Part shown: piece by piece, positions 54,936 to 63,804 of the stretch
Numbering within the stretch: the first letter of the stretch is position 1
Layout: every line of letters begins with the position of its first letter
Source: Bacteroidota bacterium
Lineage (GTDB): Bacteria > Bacteroidota > Bacteroidia > Cytophagales > Spirosomataceae
Reading direction: 5' to 3'
DNA length: 64,000 bases
Assembly: GCA_020161355.1 (NCBI GenBank)
Contig: JAIUOF010000008.1
Coordinates: 1 to 64,000 of the forward strand
Translations under genes and position numbers: made by a program
Notes under the pieces: generated by a model
What the model saw: only the letters and a program-made list of their open reading frames with translations
What the model was told of the DNA's origin: nothing
The model's database searches: none

Positions 54936-55820
54936 TCATGAGGCTTTTAATTTAGCTTTATAAGATTTGAAGCTTGAGCGAAAGGCCTCAGAAGCAGCGT
55001 CCTGAAGAATAATTATAGCAACAGAAATATGAGGTGATATTTTGCCGCCATAAATTGCCAGATCAAATTCTTTGAGAGCTTCAATAAGTCTTTCATTTTT
55101 TATTGTTTCTGATATTTCTTGGGTGCTCATTGATTCTATGGGTTTTCCTAAAAGCCAAGCCATGTGCTTTTTCCATAATAACAGCGTTTCCGAAACAATT
55201 TTTTGGTTTTCAATATTTCGGCTTAACCTCTTAAATACCGAAAGAAAGCCTCTGTGTTTATTTTTATAGAGCCAGATTTTGTAATTCCTAAGAATTAATT
55301 TCCCAAAAACCAGCCAGAATATAGTAGATATTGCGAGTAGTAAGCCCAAAAAATAGAATATTTTGGGATAATTAAAATCTATAGGCACTTCAAAAAAACC
55401 GGTGGAGGTTTCGGGTTTTATTTGCTTAAGGGAATGGCTTTTTAACGTTGAATGTAGACTGGTTTTTGAAGTGTCGCTAAAAACTTTCTTTCCTGATTGG
55501 AGATAGGTAACCGGCAAACTTAAAAACAAAATACTGTCAGTTGAAAAACTAACCAGAGAATATACAGCACTGTCAACACTAACATTACCAATGGTATATG
55601 TAGGTAAAAACTCAATTCCGATCAATTCAAAAGGTTTATAATTGTAAGTAGAATCGGGGAAAACAATCGGTGTATGGCTATTGTGTCGAATTGACAATGT
55701 AAACTTAATTTCCTTTCCAATAACAAGCGTATCATGTAAAAACCTTCCGTGTGGTTTTTGCCCAAAACAAAAAACCGGGACAAAAAAAGCTGTTAAAAAT
55801 ATTTTTCTTAAGGTTTTCAT
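54936..55820 (-). CDS. membrane protein encoded with DUF58 gene
   Basis: The 294-residue protein has a signal peptide ending CFGQ, a beta-rich periplasmic region (about 25-150), one transmembrane segment (about 155-173, YFLGLLLAISTIFWLVF) and a cytoplasmic helical tail to 294. This layout resembles fusion of BatD-like and DUF4381-like parts that accompany DUF58 genes. It lies 19 bases downstream of the DUF58 gene and is probably co-transcribed. Confidence 0.6.
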   Translation of the reverse strand: MKTLRKIFLTAFFVPVFCFGQKPHGRFLHDTLVIGKEIKFTLSIRHNSHTPIVFPDSTYNYKPFELIGIEFLPTYTIGNVSVDSAVYSLVSFSTDSILFLSLPVTYLQSGKKVFSDTSKTSLHSTLKSHSLKQIKPETSTGFFEVPIDFNYPKIFYFLGLLLAISTIFWLVFGKLILRNYKIWLYKNKHRGFLSVFKRLSRNIENQKIVSETLLLWKKHMAWLLGKPIESMSTQEISETIKNERLIEALKEFDLAIYGGKISPHISVAIIILQDAASEAFRSSFKSYKAKLKAS

Positions 55821-55839
55821 ATCATTGACTTTCTAACCC

Positions 55840-56700
55840 TTATTTTCTGTACCTAAATAAAGAAATCAAACTGTTGACGTAGTCAGATCCCGACTCTACG
55901 GAAAGATAATTTGCTTTATTTTGTTTACAAAGTTTTTCAAGTTTTAATCTGTTTTCTTCAAATAAATCCCTCATTTCACGCTTAAACATGCCTGAATATG
56001 TATTTATCCACTGGGTTTTTCCTGCTTCTTTGTCATATACTGGTACTATACCCAAGCTAGGTAAACTCACTTCTCTTTTGTCAAAAATATGTAAAACGAC
56101 TAAATCGTGTTTACGTGCCAATGCCTTGATACCATGTTCATAGTCCTGATCCAGGAAATCAGAAATCAGAATTATTACACTTTTTCTTTTCAGGATATTC
56201 AGGGTAAAAGATATGGCATCGGCCAAATGAGTTTTTAATGAAGCTGGTTTTAACTTAAATATTCCTGAAATTATTTTGTAGGCCTGCTTCATGCCTGACT
56301 CGGGTTTGATGTACAGTTCTTTTTGATCAGAAAAACAATAAACTCCAACCTGACTTGCTTCTTTTATTGCCGAGAGGGTTAACACGCCACAAAGTTCTTT
56401 AGCAGTATCAATTTTTAGAGAGCCTTCCTTGCCGATGTCCTGCGAACCACTAACATCAAGCATAAAAAACACTGTTTGCTCTTTTTCTTCTTTAAAGATT
56501 TTTACGTAAGCTCCATGACCTTTGGCAGTTGTAATCCAATCAATAGCCCTTACATCATCACCATATTGGTAGGTTCTTAAGTCACTAAATTCAAGTCCGG
56601 TTCCTTTGAAAATCGAACTAAAATTTCCATTTAGGTGGGAATTTACCGCCTTTCTAATTTTTATTTCATACTTATTGAGTTTATTGATGATTTCCCTCAC
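55840..56700 (-). CDS. DUF58 domain protein
   Basis: The 286-residue protein has the DUF58 core YQYGDDVRAIDWITTAKGHGAYVK with a von Willebrand A-like fold: DVSGSQDIG (MIDAS-like DxSxS), DAISFTLNILKRKS and VILISDFLD. DUF58 proteins usually act with MoxR ATPases in envelope stress or metal insertion. No MoxR gene is nearby, so its partner must be elsewhere. It is first in a two-gene unit with 54936-55820. Confidence 0.85.
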   Translation of the reverse strand: MREIINKLNKYEIKIRKAVNSHLNGNFSSIFKGTGLEFSDLRTYQYGDDVRAIDWITTAKGHGAYVKIFKEEKEQTVFFMLDVSGSQDIGKEGSLKIDTAKELCGVLTLSAIKEASQVGVYCFSDQKELYIKPESGMKQAYKIISGIFKLKPASLKTHLADAISFTLNILKRKSVIILISDFLDQDYEHGIKALARKHDLVVLHIFDKREVSLPSLGIVPVYDKEAGKTQWINTYSGMFKREMRDLFEENRLKLEKLCKQNKANYLSVESGSDYVNSLISLFRYRK

Positions 56701-56760
56701 ACCTCAAGTAGTTTTTTCAAAAATTAAGAATTTATAACTTTAACTGCTATATTTTATTGA

Positions 56761-56768
56761 TATTTTTG
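56761..56768 (+). promoter_or_regulatory. predicted -7 box of the DUF4296 gene
   Basis: TATTTTTG matches TAnnTTTG, 27 bases before the ATG at 56796. A -33 box is not clear. Confidence 0.35.
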
Positions 56769-56795
56769 TGTTCTCTAAAGCTGTAAAATCAATAG

Positions 56796-57173
56796 ATGTA
56801 CAATATTGGCATAAAAATAGCACTTATTTGGTTGATAAGTTTATTTTCCTGTAAATCGGAAACCACACCCACGATCGATAGAACCAAAATGGCTCATATT
56901 CTGGGAGATTTGCATTGGATAGAGGCAAAAGTAAGCAGGTTTAATTTCCGAAATCAAGACTCTACAAAGGTGGCTTTCCGGGAATTGGAAAAAGAGGTCT
57001 ATAAAAAGTACAATACAGATTCAGTTACATTTAATAAAAATTATGATTTGTATGCAAAAGATAAGGCCGTATTGATGGCAATCTATGCAGATGCTGAAAA
57101 ATATTTGGAGCAGAAAAAAATAAAAAAGAAAAATGAGAAACCTGGTAATAATACCCACATACAACGAGATTGA
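56796..57173 (+). CDS. DUF4296 lipoprotein
   Basis: The 125-residue protein has the lipobox LFSC followed by KSE. The DUF4296 pattern, HILGDLHWIEAKV, KYNTDSVTFNKNYDLY and a lysine-rich tail, is visible. Its function is unknown. The 3' end overlaps the start of the mannose-transferase gene by 41 bases in another frame, so translation is probably coupled. Some overlap seems intrinsic because both products look complete. Confidence 0.8.
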   Translation: MYNIGIKIALIWLISLFSCKSETTPTIDRTKMAHILGDLHWIEAKVSRFNFRNQDSTKVAFRELEKEVYKKYNTDSVTFNKNYDLYAKDKAVLMAIYADAEKYLEQKKIKKKNEKPGNNTHIQRD

Positions 57174-57861
57174 AAACATTGAGGCAATAATCCGAAAGGT
57201 TTTTCATTTGTCTGAAATATTTCATGTTTTGATTGTTGATGACGGCTCTCCTGATGGGACGGCCGCCAAGGTTAAAGAGCTGATGGGTGAGTTTCCCAAT
57301 ATGCTGTTTATCGAAGAAAGAAAAGGAAAGCTGGGATTAGGTACTGCATATATTCATGGTTTTAAGTGGGCCTTGGAGCATAATTTTGATTATATATACG
57401 AAATGGATGCCGATTTTTCACACAATCCCGAAGATCTGGTAAGATTGTTTTATGCTTGTCGTGATGAAGGGAACGATGTTGCTATTGGTTCCAGATATAT
57501 TAAAGGAGTGAATGTGGTCAACTGGCCAATGGGCAGAGTGCTGATGTCTTATTTCGCAGGAGTTTATGTCAGATTTATTACCCGTATGCCTATCATGGAT
57601 CCAACTGGTGGATTTATCTGTTATTCCAGAGAAGTTTTACAAACTATCCCATTGAATAAAATTCGGTTTGTGGGTTATGCATTTCAGATCGAGATGAAGT
57701 TTAATGCCTATCTTTTTGGTTTTAAAATAAAGGAGGTCCCCATAATTTTCACCGATCGTACACTGGGACAATCAAAAATGTCTTCCAAAATATTTAAAGA
57801 GGCTGTTTTTGGTGTAGTTATGATGAAAATCTGGAGTTTTTTCAAAAGTTTTAAAAGATAG
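57133..57861 (+). CDS. polyprenol-phosphate mannosyltransferase-like GT2 enzyme
   Basis: The 242-residue protein has VIIPTYNEIENIE, VDDGSPDGTA, MDADFSHNPEDL (DxD-type site) and DPTGGFICYSREVL, a complete DPM1-like pattern. It transfers mannose or another sugar from a nucleotide donor to polyprenol phosphate at the inner membrane. No C-terminal GtrA or membrane domain is present. It probably supplies glycosylation enzymes elsewhere. It starts inside the DUF4296 gene. Confidence 0.88.
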   Translation: MRNLVIIPTYNEIENIEAIIRKVFHLSEIFHVLIVDDGSPDGTAAKVKELMGEFPNMLFIEERKGKLGLGTAYIHGFKWALEHNFDYIYEMDADFSHNPEDLVRLFYACRDEGNDVAIGSRYIKGVNVVNWPMGRVLMSYFAGVYVRFITRMPIMDPTGGFICYSREVLQTIPLNKIRFVGYAFQIEMKFNAYLFGFKIKEVPIIFTDRTLGQSKMSSKIFKEAVFGVVMMKIWSFFKSFKR

Positions 57862-58012
57862 TTATATACCTCCTCATAATCAACATCTACGGAAATGCCA
57901 TAGTTTTTGGTAATTTGACCTTTTTCGTCTTTTTCTTTTAAAATTTATTCCTAACTTTTCCTCACCCCATTGTATTTCGGTAATTTAGGGTTTTTAATTC
58001 AAACCCTTCATT

Positions 58013-60541
58013 ATGCGAACTTTACTATTATTCTCTGGAATTTTGATAAACTTTTTGTCTTTTGGACAAGTAAATCTCGACTATTATTTACCTAATGATG
58101 TAACTTATTCAACTGAAATACCAACTCCAAAACAATATTTAGGTTACGAGGTTGGTGAACAACATGCCACTCCTTATGAGGTTTATGGTTATTTTCGTGA
58201 AGTTGCCAGACTTTCTGACCGGATAAAAATTGAGACTTATGCACGTAGTTTTGAAAACAGGGAATTGATTTTAGCTACCGTTAGCAATCCCGATAACCTC
58301 CAGAATATTGAAATCATCAAAAAAGAGCATCAGAAAATATCAGATCCAAGCCAGTCAAATCAATTGAAATTGGAGAAAATGCCTTTGGTGGTATGGATGG
58401 GATACTCTGTTCATGGCAATGAAGCGAGCGGTGTTAATTCTGCATTATTGTCAATTTATTATTTAGCCGCCGCTCAGGGTCCAAAAATTGACGAGCTGCT
58501 AAAAAACACTATAATTTTGGTGGATCCATGCATTAATCCTGACGGAGGAAATAGGTTCGCAACATGGGTCAATCAAAACAAAAGTAAAAACCTGGCATCT
58601 GATGCAAATAACCGTGAATTTAAAGAAACCTGGCCTGGTGGACGTTCAAATCACTATTGGTTTGACATGAACCGTGACTGGCTGTATCAGCAACTCCCTG
58701 AAAGCAAGGGTAGAATGATAAAATTTTACGATTGGCTACCCAATATCCTTACCGACCACCATGAAATGGGCAGTAATTCCACTTTTTTCTTTCAGCCGGG
58801 CATTCCTGAGAGAACACATCCTCTAACGCCGCTTAAAAACATAGAACTGACCTCCAAAATCGGGCAATATCATGCTGAAGGACTCGATAGTATTGGTTCT
58901 TACTATTATACTAAAGAAAACTATGATGATTTTTATTATGGAAAAGGTTCTACTTTGCCGGATGCCAACGGATCAATTGGTATTTTGTTTGAGCAGGCTT
59001 CTTCCCGTGGGCATTTGCAGCAAACTTCCAATGGCTTACTGAGTTTTCCTTTTACAATTCGAAATCAGTTTTCTGCAACACTTTCTACATTAAAAGCAGC
59101 CCAAAACATGAGAGTCGAGTTGCTGAATTATATGAAAGACTTTTATGCTGAAAAACCTACTGATGATATTAAGTCGTATGTGTTTGGAGGAAACGGCGAT
59201 AAAGTAGCTGTTTTTGAAATGTTGAATGTATTGAGAAGGAATAAAATTGAAGTTTTTGTATTATCAAAAAGCGAAAACATTAACGGGCAGGCATTTAATG
59301 TTGAAAATTCTTATGTAGTTCCTGCCCATCAACCCCGCCACAGGCTCATAAAGTCTCTTTTTGAAAGAAGGACTTCATTTGCCGATAGTGCATTTTATGA
59401 TATTTCATCCTGGACATTACCTCTATGTATGAATGTGCCTTTTGCCGAGTCCAAAATTGATATTGCTAAAGGCAAAAGCATTGATAAGCCAGTTTTTACT
59501 CCGGGAAAAGTAATAGGAAAAAGTAAGTATTCTTACGTTTTTGAGTGGTCGGGGTATTATGCTCCAAAAGTTGCCAATTATCTGGTAAGCAGGGGGTATA
59601 AGTTAAAATATGCCACCCTCCCATTCGAAGCGATGGTGGGCAATGAAAAGAGAAAATTTACATATGGGGCCATACAGGTTATCTGTGGGGGAAAAGATAT
59701 TTCCGAGGAGTTGAATACTCTTGCAATACAAAATGGGATTGATTTCTTTGGAATCGAAAGCGGACTGACAGTTTCCGGGATTAACCTTGGAAGTGAAAAA
59801 TTCAGAAATGTTGAAAAAATTAATCCTCTGATGATAGTAGGGGAGGGTGTTGATTACAACGATGCGGGTGAAATTTGGCATTTGCTGGACCAAAGAATGG
59901 ACATCGTATTAAATATGGCGGATCTAAACCAGATTAATAGGTTGGACTTATCAAAATACTCTCATATTATCATCAATCAGGGGCGATACAACGAATTAAG
60001 TGAAGATAAAATCAAAAATTATTTGAACAGCGGAGGTACTGTAATTGCCCTTGGTGATGGTGCCGGTTGGATTTCTCAGAAAAAACTGGCCGCCATAAAT
60101 CTAAAACCGGAAGCATCTGCGGACAGTAAATCAAAAAAACCATTTGATCAAAAATCGAATATCGAAGGTGCTTTGGTTACCAGCGGAGCTATAGTTGAAA
60201 CTCAAATTGACATCTCTCATCCAATGGGTTATGGTTATACCCAGAAAACCCTTCCGATTTTTAAAGTCAACAATGTAGTATTTGATGACACCGGCAATCC
60301 TTTTAATACACCCTTGGTTTTTAGCCCTAAGCCATTGATTTCCGGATATATACATCAAAAAAATCAGGAGAGAATAAAGAACGCACCCGCTGTAATTGTT
60401 CAAAATGTTGGAGGAGGAAAAGTGGTCTGTATTTCAGATAACCCCAATTTCAGGGCTTTTTGGTATGGCACCAACAAGCTATTTCTAAATGCCCTTTTCT
60501 TTAACAATGGCATGGCAGGAGGAAGATTTGAAGAGGATTGA
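58013..60541 (+). CDS. M14-family zinc carboxypeptidase-like protein, secreted
   Basis: The 842-residue protein has a signal peptide ending FGQV. The M14 zinc ligands H135 and E138 are in HGNEASG, the third is in TDHHEMG, and NPDGGNRFA and FDMNRDW are substrate-site sequences. The catalytic glutamate is probably in GILFEQASS. A long C-terminal part (about 400-842) includes glutamine-amidotransferase-like features (ALGDGAGW). It should act in the periplasm or outside. Peptide preference is unknown. Confidence 0.85.
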   Translation: MRTLLLFSGILINFLSFGQVNLDYYLPNDVTYSTEIPTPKQYLGYEVGEQHATPYEVYGYFREVARLSDRIKIETYARSFENRELILATVSNPDNLQNIEIIKKEHQKISDPSQSNQLKLEKMPLVVWMGYSVHGNEASGVNSALLSIYYLAAAQGPKIDELLKNTIILVDPCINPDGGNRFATWVNQNKSKNLASDANNREFKETWPGGRSNHYWFDMNRDWLYQQLPESKGRMIKFYDWLPNILTDHHEMGSNSTFFFQPGIPERTHPLTPLKNIELTSKIGQYHAEGLDSIGSYYYTKENYDDFYYGKGSTLPDANGSIGILFEQASSRGHLQQTSNGLLSFPFTIRNQFSATLSTLKAAQNMRVELLNYMKDFYAEKPTDDIKSYVFGGNGDKVAVFEMLNVLRRNKIEVFVLSKSENINGQAFNVENSYVVPAHQPRHRLIKSLFERRTSFADSAFYDISSWTLPLCMNVPFAESKIDIAKGKSIDKPVFTPGKVIGKSKYSYVFEWSGYYAPKVANYLVSRGYKLKYATLPFEAMVGNEKRKFTYGAIQVICGGKDISEELNTLAIQNGIDFFGIESGLTVSGINLGSEKFRNVEKINPLMIVGEGVDYNDAGEIWHLLDQRMDIVLNMADLNQINRLDLSKYSHIIINQGRYNELSEDKIKNYLNSGGTVIALGDGAGWISQKKLAAINLKPEASADSKSKKPFDQKSNIEGALVTSGAIVETQIDISHPMGYGYTQKTLPIFKVNNVVFDDTGNPFNTPLVFSPKPLISGYIHQKNQERIKNAPAVIVQNVGGGKVVCISDNPNFRAFWYGTNKLFLNALFFNNGMAGGRFEED

Positions 60542-60570
60542 TTTCTTTAAATTATCCTTTCGATTTTTGT

Positions 60571-60578
60571 TAATTTTG
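60571..60578 (+). promoter_or_regulatory. predicted -7 box of nadC
   Basis: TAATTTTG fits TAnnTTTG and ends 14 bases before the nadC ATG. The sequence TTAATTTTG followed by a run of A then TAAT closely resembles that before ndk. Confidence 0.4.
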
Positions 60579-60592
60579 CAAAAAAATAATTT

Positions 60593-61444
60593 ATGGAAAT
60601 TTCAGAAAAAGAACTGCGTGACTTTATTAAAAATGCATTGCATGAGGATGTGAGGGATGGGGATCACACTTCGGCATCTACTATTCCGGCAAATGCAACA
60701 GGAAAAGCAAAGTTGTTGGTAAAAGACGATGGAATTATAGCCGGAGTAGAGCTTGCCCAATTGATATTTGACGAAGTTGATTCCGATTTGAAAGTAGAAA
60801 TACTTATTAATGATGGTGAAGAAATTAAAAAAGGAGATATTGTTTTATATGTTTCCGGTCGCGACCGTTCTATTCTTACTGCTGAAAGATTGGTGCTAAA
60901 TTGTATGCAACGCATGAGTGGCATTGCAACCGTGACCCATGATATGGTCGATAAACTAAAGGGTACTCGTTGCAAAGTGTTAGACACCAGAAAAACTACT
61001 CCGGGTTTTAGGTTACTCGAAAAGTGGGCAGTAAAAATTGGAGGAGGAGTAAACCATCGTTTCGGACTTTTCGATATGATTTTAATCAAAGACAATCATG
61101 TAGATTATGCCGGCGGGGTAAAAAATGCACTTTTTGCTGCACAGAAATACCTGAAAGACAAAAATCTTGAATTGCCTATAGAAATTGAAGTTCGAAATCT
61201 GGACGAATTGGCTGAAGTTCTCGAAATTGGTGGCGTAATCAGGATTATGTTGGATAATTTTTCATTCGATAACATAAGTGCTGCTCTCAAAATGATTGAC
61301 GGAAGATTTCCAGTTGAGGCATCAGGAGGAATCAATCCTGATACCATTAGACAATACGCCGAAACCGGTGTAGATTATGTGTCGATGGGTTATCTTACGC
61401 ATTCTGTAAAAAGTCTTGATTTAAGTTTAAAAGCAGTTAAATAA
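60593..61444 (+). CDS. nadC: nicotinate-nucleotide pyrophosphorylase (carboxylating)
   Basis: The 283-residue enzyme makes nicotinate mononucleotide from quinolinate in NAD synthesis. DVRDGDHTSAST, RMSGIAT, DTRKTTPGFRLLEKWAVKIGG, HRFGLFDMILIKDNH and IEIEVRNLDEL are the phosphoribosyltransferase sites. Length is standard. The small gene at 61489 follows 44 bases later and may be co-transcribed. Confidence 0.96.
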   Translation: MEISEKELRDFIKNALHEDVRDGDHTSASTIPANATGKAKLLVKDDGIIAGVELAQLIFDEVDSDLKVEILINDGEEIKKGDIVLYVSGRDRSILTAERLVLNCMQRMSGIATVTHDMVDKLKGTRCKVLDTRKTTPGFRLLEKWAVKIGGGVNHRFGLFDMILIKDNHVDYAGGVKNALFAAQKYLKDKNLELPIEIEVRNLDELAEVLEIGGVIRIMLDNFSFDNISAALKMIDGRFPVEASGGINPDTIRQYAETGVDYVSMGYLTHSVKSLDLSLKAVK

Positions 61445-61488
61445 ATTATTTTTTGTAAGCACAGATTGCTTTTACCACAAAAGTAAGA

Positions 61489-61884
61489 ATGAAGAAAGAT
61501 ATCGAATTCCCCGAAAATGCCGTGTTGGAAATGGCAATAGCCCCAACAGAATTTGAGCAATGGGATGTATTTTTGATAAACAATGGAGACCGGGCGGTCA
61601 AAAACGTCTTGGCAGCAACCAGTGGGTATGGTTTTGATAATAATGGAGAAAAAATTTTAACCAGCACTTTACGACATTTTTTTGATGAGATTGATGCTAA
61701 TTCAGTTCAGGTTGTTGAAAAAATAGACCCCTCCGTTTTTGGTTTACATAATGAGTATTGGATCAGTTATTGGATTGATGGTAAACTCTTTGACCGCAGG
61801 TTTGTTTTTGTACCCGAAAGCATCACTTCTCAGAATTGCATTTTTGTAAAGGCAATCGGAAAAGAAGCGGTACTGCACGCTTGA
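61489..61884 (+). CDS. conserved small protein of unknown function
   Basis: The 131-residue protein has no signal peptide. Blocks such as FEQWDVFLINNGDRAVKNVL, SGYG, STLRHFFDEI and PSVFGLHNEYWISYWIDG are of a type I recall in Bacteroidota proteins of similar length, but no function is known. Some databases label such proteins as phosphoribosylpyrophosphate synthetase; nothing in the sequence supports that. It is predicted cytoplasmic. Confidence 0.65.
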   Translation: MKKDIEFPENAVLEMAIAPTEFEQWDVFLINNGDRAVKNVLAATSGYGFDNNGEKILTSTLRHFFDEIDANSVQVVEKIDPSVFGLHNEYWISYWIDGKLFDRRFVFVPESITSQNCIFVKAIGKEAVLHA

Positions 61885-61950
61885 AGAATTATAAATCATT
61901 GATTTATTGAGTGGTATAGTTTTTGTGTTGTATTGAAAAAAATCTATAAT

Positions 61951-62520
61951 ATGAAAATTTTCAATTCCCTGTTTATCATAATTTTAGCTGTTTTCTTTTT
62001 TGGCTGTGAGTCCGAGAATGTTGAGTTGAACCAGATTCTTGGAGACTGGCAGCTAAAATCTACCTCGGTAGATATTGATATTCAAGCAGAAAACCCCGTA
62101 AAGTTTGATTTAGATTTGTCAGAATACCAATACATTTTGAGCTTTAAAAATGATGGTACTTATACAGTGAAAATAGATAAAGGTGCAATTGACAAACTCA
62201 AGCAGTTAAATGTTGAAATAGCAAATTACTCACTTACATCCTCGGGTACATATGCCATTAACGATGGTGTCTTTTCTGTTAATTCAAAAGATACCAATAA
62301 TAAAACCCAGAAAACAAAATTTAAAATTGCATTTACAGGTAATGAATCTTTTCAGATAGAAATGGATAAGGCAATGTATCTGGAGCTGATAGAAGTCGAA
62401 CTGGAATCTCAAAAGTCACTTTTGGCTTCATTTGGGGTTACAGTAGATCAAGTTATGGAACAAATGGCGACTGATATCAAAAAATTTCAATACAAGTCTG
62501 TCTTCATAAAAATGAAATAA
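61951..62520 (+). CDS. lipoprotein with lipocalin-like fold
   Basis: Starting at MKIFNSLFI gives 189 residues; an ATG six codons earlier is possible. The lipobox is FFFGC followed by ESE. The mature part opens with NQILGDWQLKST, the usual first strand of lipocalin-like domains in Bacteroidota lipoproteins, and continues as alternating strands (YILSFKNDGTYTVKID). Ligand unknown. A terminator follows. Confidence 0.6.
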   Translation: MKIFNSLFIIILAVFFFGCESENVELNQILGDWQLKSTSVDIDIQAENPVKFDLDLSEYQYILSFKNDGTYTVKIDKGAIDKLKQLNVEIANYSLTSSGTYAINDGVFSVNSKDTNNKTQKTKFKIAFTGNESFQIEMDKAMYLELIEVELESQKSLLASFGVTVDQVMEQMATDIKKFQYKSVFIKMK

Positions 62521-62537
62521 GAAATTTTGGTATAAAA

Positions 62538-62571
62538 AAATGGGATGAATTTTCAAAAACTCATCCCATTT
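62538..62571. terminator. bidirectional terminator
   Basis: AAATGGGATGA (62538-62548) and TCATCCCATTT (62561-62571) form an eleven-pair stem with A- and T-runs at the ends, between the lipoprotein and AraC-family genes that converge here. Confidence 0.85.
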
Positions 62572-62592
62572 TTTATTCTAATTCTTTAATAA

Positions 62593-63519
62593 TTAATTCC
62601 CTATCATCAACGATTCTCTTCTTCTCATTTTACCGGCAGGAATACCAAACATCATTTTAAACCTGCGGCAGAAATAGGCGGTGTCTTTGTATCCTACTTC
62701 TCCACCTATTGCTCTGATACTTTTTTTCGAAGTACGAAGCAGATTTACGGCTTCTTCCATTCTTTGATACTCTATATAATCCTGAGGATTGATGCCTGTA
62801 AGCATTTTAAAATATTGCCCCACATAATCTTCAGAAACGTTGGCAACATTAGCAAGTTGTTTATTTGATAAGTCTCCTGAAATGTTGTTTTTGATATATG
62901 TAAAGATGTCTATCAATCTTGGATCTTTGAAGTAGGTGCTATTGGTTGCCAATTGCTCCACAAACATCCTGTTTCTAAGGATATATCTTATGACTTCTAT
63001 AACTGCCTCTTCAGTTTTATTGGCGATTACACGACCTCTACCGGCTTCATCGGTAAAATCTTCAATTAAAATATCTTTGATGAGTGATGCCAGCTTGGAG
63101 TCTTTGTAAATAAAGAAAGGAGGAATATCAAGCGAAGTGAAGAAGTTGACGGAGTCAAAAACTTTAGCTTCAAATGCGATTAGCCCAAAAGAGTTTTTTA
63201 CGATTCCAATCTCCGAAGGATCGGTCATGGCTTCAAAATAGTGTTCTCTTTTGGTCATAAATTCCTCATAGGTGATGGGTTTAGGCTCCCCTGCACCGTA
63301 GGTAATAGTAGCAGCTTTTCCTCCGGGAATGAATAGGATGTCACCGGGTTCTATTTTGCCTTCCACACCTTCTATCTGAACCTCACCGTTATACAATACC
63401 AAAAGCGTATTTTCTACATCGTAAAAGTTCTTGATTCTGATAGGTTGCAGAATATTAATATGGCGTGCTTTTCCAAACTTTACGCCGAGTGATTCAATGA
63501 TTTTATTATAGTCTTCCAT
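62593..63519 (-). CDS. AraC-family transcriptional regulator
   Basis: The 308-residue protein has an N-terminal cupin-like part (about 20-75, with GKIEPGDILFIPGGKAAT) and a C-terminal double HTH (about 205-300): LSNKQLANVANVSEDYVGQYFKMLTGINPQDYI and SIRAIGGEVGYKDTAYFCRRFKMMFG. The second helix pair fits the AraC signature. The regulated genes and the small molecule are unknown. Upstream DNA is AT-rich and may hold its promoter. Confidence 0.88.
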   Translation of the reverse strand: MEDYNKIIESLGVKFGKARHINILQPIRIKNFYDVENTLLVLYNGEVQIEGVEGKIEPGDILFIPGGKAATITYGAGEPKPITYEEFMTKREHYFEAMTDPSEIGIVKNSFGLIAFEAKVFDSVNFFTSLDIPPFFIYKDSKLASLIKDILIEDFTDEAGRGRVIANKTEEAVIEVIRYILRNRMFVEQLATNSTYFKDPRLIDIFTYIKNNISGDLSNKQLANVANVSEDYVGQYFKMLTGINPQDYIEYQRMEEAVNLLRTSKKSIRAIGGEVGYKDTAYFCRRFKMMFGIPAGKMRRRESLMIGN

Positions 63520-63758
63520 TTCAAGGATTTTTATTGGTTTTGGCTTTAATAATCAACAATAAAGCCTATTCCCTAATTTTCAAAACATAGTTTGTACAAA
63601 ACTAATAATTATTATCTAAGTATCAAACACTAGTCTAACTAAAAACTGTTCAATAAATTATATATTTCTTAGATTTTTTCTCTTTTTTTCTAAAAATTGT
63701 TCAAATTTCAACATTTAAAATTTGTGAAAAAAATCTTGTGTAAAACATAGAAACAAAA

Positions 63759-63779
63759 AAAGAGCCAATCAGGCTCTCT
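63759..63779 (-). terminator. terminator after the acyl-CoA dehydrogenase gene
   Basis: AGAGCC (63761-63766) pairs with GGCTCT (63772-63777) over a five-base loop, with A- and T-runs at the ends. Read leftwards it follows the stop at 63805. The AT-rich gap 63520-63758 holds nothing else that I can support. Confidence 0.7.
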
Positions 63780-63804
63780 TTTAAAAATTACTGCTTTTTT
63801 TAGA

